A DNA stretch of 64,000 nt from Glandiceps talaboti. Taxonomy: Eukaryota > Hemichordata > Enteropneusta > Spengelidae. The notes beneath the pieces were generated by a model. That model was not told where the DNA came from. It did no database searches and saw only the letters and a program-made list of their open reading frames with translations. Shown in pieces: positions 61,897 through 64,000 of the stretch. The translations under genes and the position numbers were made by a program. The stretch is taken from contig NC_135570.1 in assembly GCF_964340395.1 (NCBI RefSeq), forward strand, positions 9,295,822-9,359,821, in the 5' to 3' direction. Each line of letters starts with the position of its first letter. The first letter of the stretch is position 1.

Positions 61897-62581
61897 CTTG
61901 ACAAACTGAATTAATTGCCTGAAGATTGCTGAAAGCGTATAACCTAATTTCTTGGACTAAGTATAAACATTCATCTGTGTGACACAAAAACCAAACAATT
62001 TATCACAGAAGGTTATTTCATGTAAATCGAACATATTTCACTTGTTTCTAGATAATAAATCAAATGTCAAGTCAACAAAAACATTTTTTTTAAAGAAATA
62101 ACCTGAGCTGATATAATATAACCTGTATGTATGTATTTAAAATATATCACTAAAAAAATGGAAAATATTTGGAAATATTTTGTTTTTGAGATAAAAAACT
62201 GAGTAAAATCGACATTCTACTACTACACACAAGATGGGTGATTATTCCAGTGATGTATTGTAATGTATTGTTTTGATATTTGATGACCATTAACTCATTA
62301 TCTATTCATAAATTCATAACTAATTATGATATGTATTCAAAGTATTTCCAATTAATCAATTTCTATTAATATCATAGAATGGCAAGGGATTATCAAAATT
62401 CAATGTGACGTGACATAAATTATCATATCAGAACATGATATATATAATGCAGTGCAAATATCAATATTTTTTTCTTACTGATATAGGCACAGATAAAACA
62501 TATATGAATATGTTGTTATTGATACTTTAGTATTCACATTAATCACTTGATGTTTAAAAAGAAGATATTGCCCCAATTTTT

Positions 62582-63956
62582 TAGCACAACTGAACTTGTT
62601 CAGTAGTGCTATAGGGATCGCCCGGCGTCTGTCTGTCTGTGTGTGTGGATGTGTGTGTGTGTGTGTGTGTGTAAACAACTTAAAGTCAAAAACCGCTGAA
62701 CCGATTGCCACGATATTTGGTGGGTCCATTACTTTGGGTGTCTAGTTGGGAAATTGTTCAAATCAAAATGATCGCATCACAGGTGTGTGATTTGGGTAAA
62801 AAAATGTGATTTTTGGTCAAAAAACTTAAACTCAGAAACTACTGGGCAGATTGGTGCGAAATTTGGTGGGAACATTATTAAGGGGGTGTAAAGTAAGATT
62901 TGTTCATGACGGGATGATTCCATCAGTGATATGCAAATTAGGGCTAAAAATGTGTCTTTTTGGTTAAAAATCTATAATTCTAAAACTACTGAGCAGATTG
63001 GGCTGAAATTTAATGGGAATGTATCTAGGGATGTATGGACGAAGAAATATTAAGCATACCATGATTCCATGAGTGATATGCAAATTAGGTGTAAAAATGT
63101 TCATTTTTGGTCAAAAACTTATATCTCAAAAAGTACTTGGTCAATTAGTCTGAAACTTGGCGAGATGTTTCTGAAACTGTTATTCTGCAGATTTTCTTAA
63201 AAACATTTTGACAAAATTGGCCCTAGCGACCATGACCATGTTTAGCAACAACCAAATGGCAGTATATTTTGGTCAAATAACAACATCATCTGGTAAGCAA
63301 GTGAGTAAACATTCAAAAAATGTATGCAAATACCCTAGCAACCATGACCACGCCCATAGCAACAGCCAAACGGTGGTGTATTTCACAAAGATAACAACAG
63401 GGTTTAATAGATAATTGAATAAACATCCAAAAACCGTATGTAAATTTGCATAGCAACAAGACCACGCCCATAACAACAGCCAAATAATCATGTATATTGC
63501 AAAGATAACAACAGGAATAGAAAGACAGATGAATAAACATTCAAAAAATGTATGCAAATACCCTAGTAACCATGACCACGCCCATAGCAACAGCCAAACG
63601 GTAGTGTATTTCACAAAGATAACAACAGGGTTTAATAGACAGTTGAATAAACATTCAAAAAATGTATGTAAATTTTCCTAGCAACAAGACCACGCCCAAA
63701 GCAACAGCCAAATGATCACGTATATTGCAAAGACAATATCAGGAATTCATACACAAGTGAACAAAAACATACACAAATGTATGCAAATATATCTAACAAC
63801 ATGACCATGCCCATAGCAACAGCCAAATGATAGCATTTATCGTAAAGATAGCAACGTGGTTGGATAGGCAACTGGATAGTTATTCAGCAAATAAACACCT
63901 ATTGTTAGCATTGACTAGCATATGGATAAACATTTTTAAAAACTACAGTTGTGCTA
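62582..63956. mobile_element. Non-autonomous terminal-inverted-repeat element with two internal arrays
   Basis: TAGCACAACTG at 62582-62592 is exactly inverted at 63946-63956. Inside are first a tandem array of about 146-base units (AAACTACTGAGCAGATTGG with GAAATTTGGTGGGAA, 62690-63180), then a 114-base array (63186-63860). No transposase ORF. Open frames here are repeat translations. Confidence 0.65.
63186..63860 (+). repeat. 114-bp satellite-like array with 228-bp higher-order period
   Basis: TAAACATTCAAAAAATGTATG and its variants recur at 63306, 63420, 63534, 63648 and about 63762, 114 bases apart. Units alternate between a form with GTGTATTTCACAAAGATAAC and one with ATGTATATTGCAAAGATAAC. 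Each contains ACCACGCCCATAGCAACAGC. Confidence 0.9.
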
Positions 63957-64000
63957 CAACGCCATTGGCGGTATTTTTTAAAAAAAAGCTTGCAAAGAAT

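Larger units (their letters stand above)
60086..62580. other. Intergenic AT-rich DNA with TG and CA tracts
   Basis: TG/TATG tract at 60625-60707 and a broken CA tract at 61778-61896 with a C run inside. No exon or gene recognised. Confidence 0.55.

Noticed and set aside
63208-63681. Overlapping frames on both strands, including a 113-residue minus-strand frame
   Set aside because: They are produced by the 114-base satellite-like array; both strands stay open because the unit is stop-poor and divisible by three.

Overview
This is AT-rich eukaryotic DNA with long introns, GT-AG splice sites, many dinucleotide and tetranucleotide microsatellites, minisatellites, foldback elements and tRNA-derived SINE-like copies. 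No bacterial gene layout, rRNA or CRISPR array is visible. Three protein-coding genes are readable, and all three resemble vertebrate proteins closely. The best guess is a slowly evolving marine invertebrate animal (deuterostome or lophotrochozoan). The species cannot be fixed from the sequence alone.

Layout. (1) Positions 1-3202, minus strand: the N-terminal half (BTB and BACK domains) of a KLHL2/KLHL3-type Kelch adaptor. The Kelch propeller exons lie off the left edge. A possible non-coding first exon and promoter sit at about 7261-7510. (2) Positions 3203-14400: intron and intergenic DNA with SINEs, a TCTG/TCTA microsatellite, and an AT-repeat block that encloses a near-perfect inverted repeat. 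(3) Positions 14471-47790, plus strand: a complete polycystin-2 (PKD2) gene. I join 19 coding exons into 939 codons plus a stop, and every junction keeps frame. Upstream are an RFX X-box-like site and a composite E-box/CRE. A long 3' UTR ends in two polyadenylation signals. (4) Positions 49370-53560, plus strand: a probable CpG-rich promoter with a 5' UTR intron, then an intronless coding region for an ankyrin-repeat SOCS-box (ASB-type) protein of 369 residues. (5) Positions 53561-64000: gene-poor DNA with four different tandem arrays, a foldback element, a SINE and a terminal-inverted-repeat element of about 1.4 kb.

Functionally, KLHL2/3 would be a CUL3 substrate adaptor and the ASB protein a CUL5 substrate adaptor. 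PKD2 is a ciliary/ER cation channel. Nothing suggests that the three genes form one pathway.

The most interesting observations are these: tandem duplication of the PKD2 exon 2 splice donor; an 11-copy minisatellite whose first copy encodes the last 11 residues and stop of the ASB protein; a conserved N-terminal RVxP ciliary-targeting motif and an X-box-like site at PKD2; UG/AU repeat tracts close to PKD2 exons; and several undescribed foldback elements. I found no convincing wholly novel multi-gene system.
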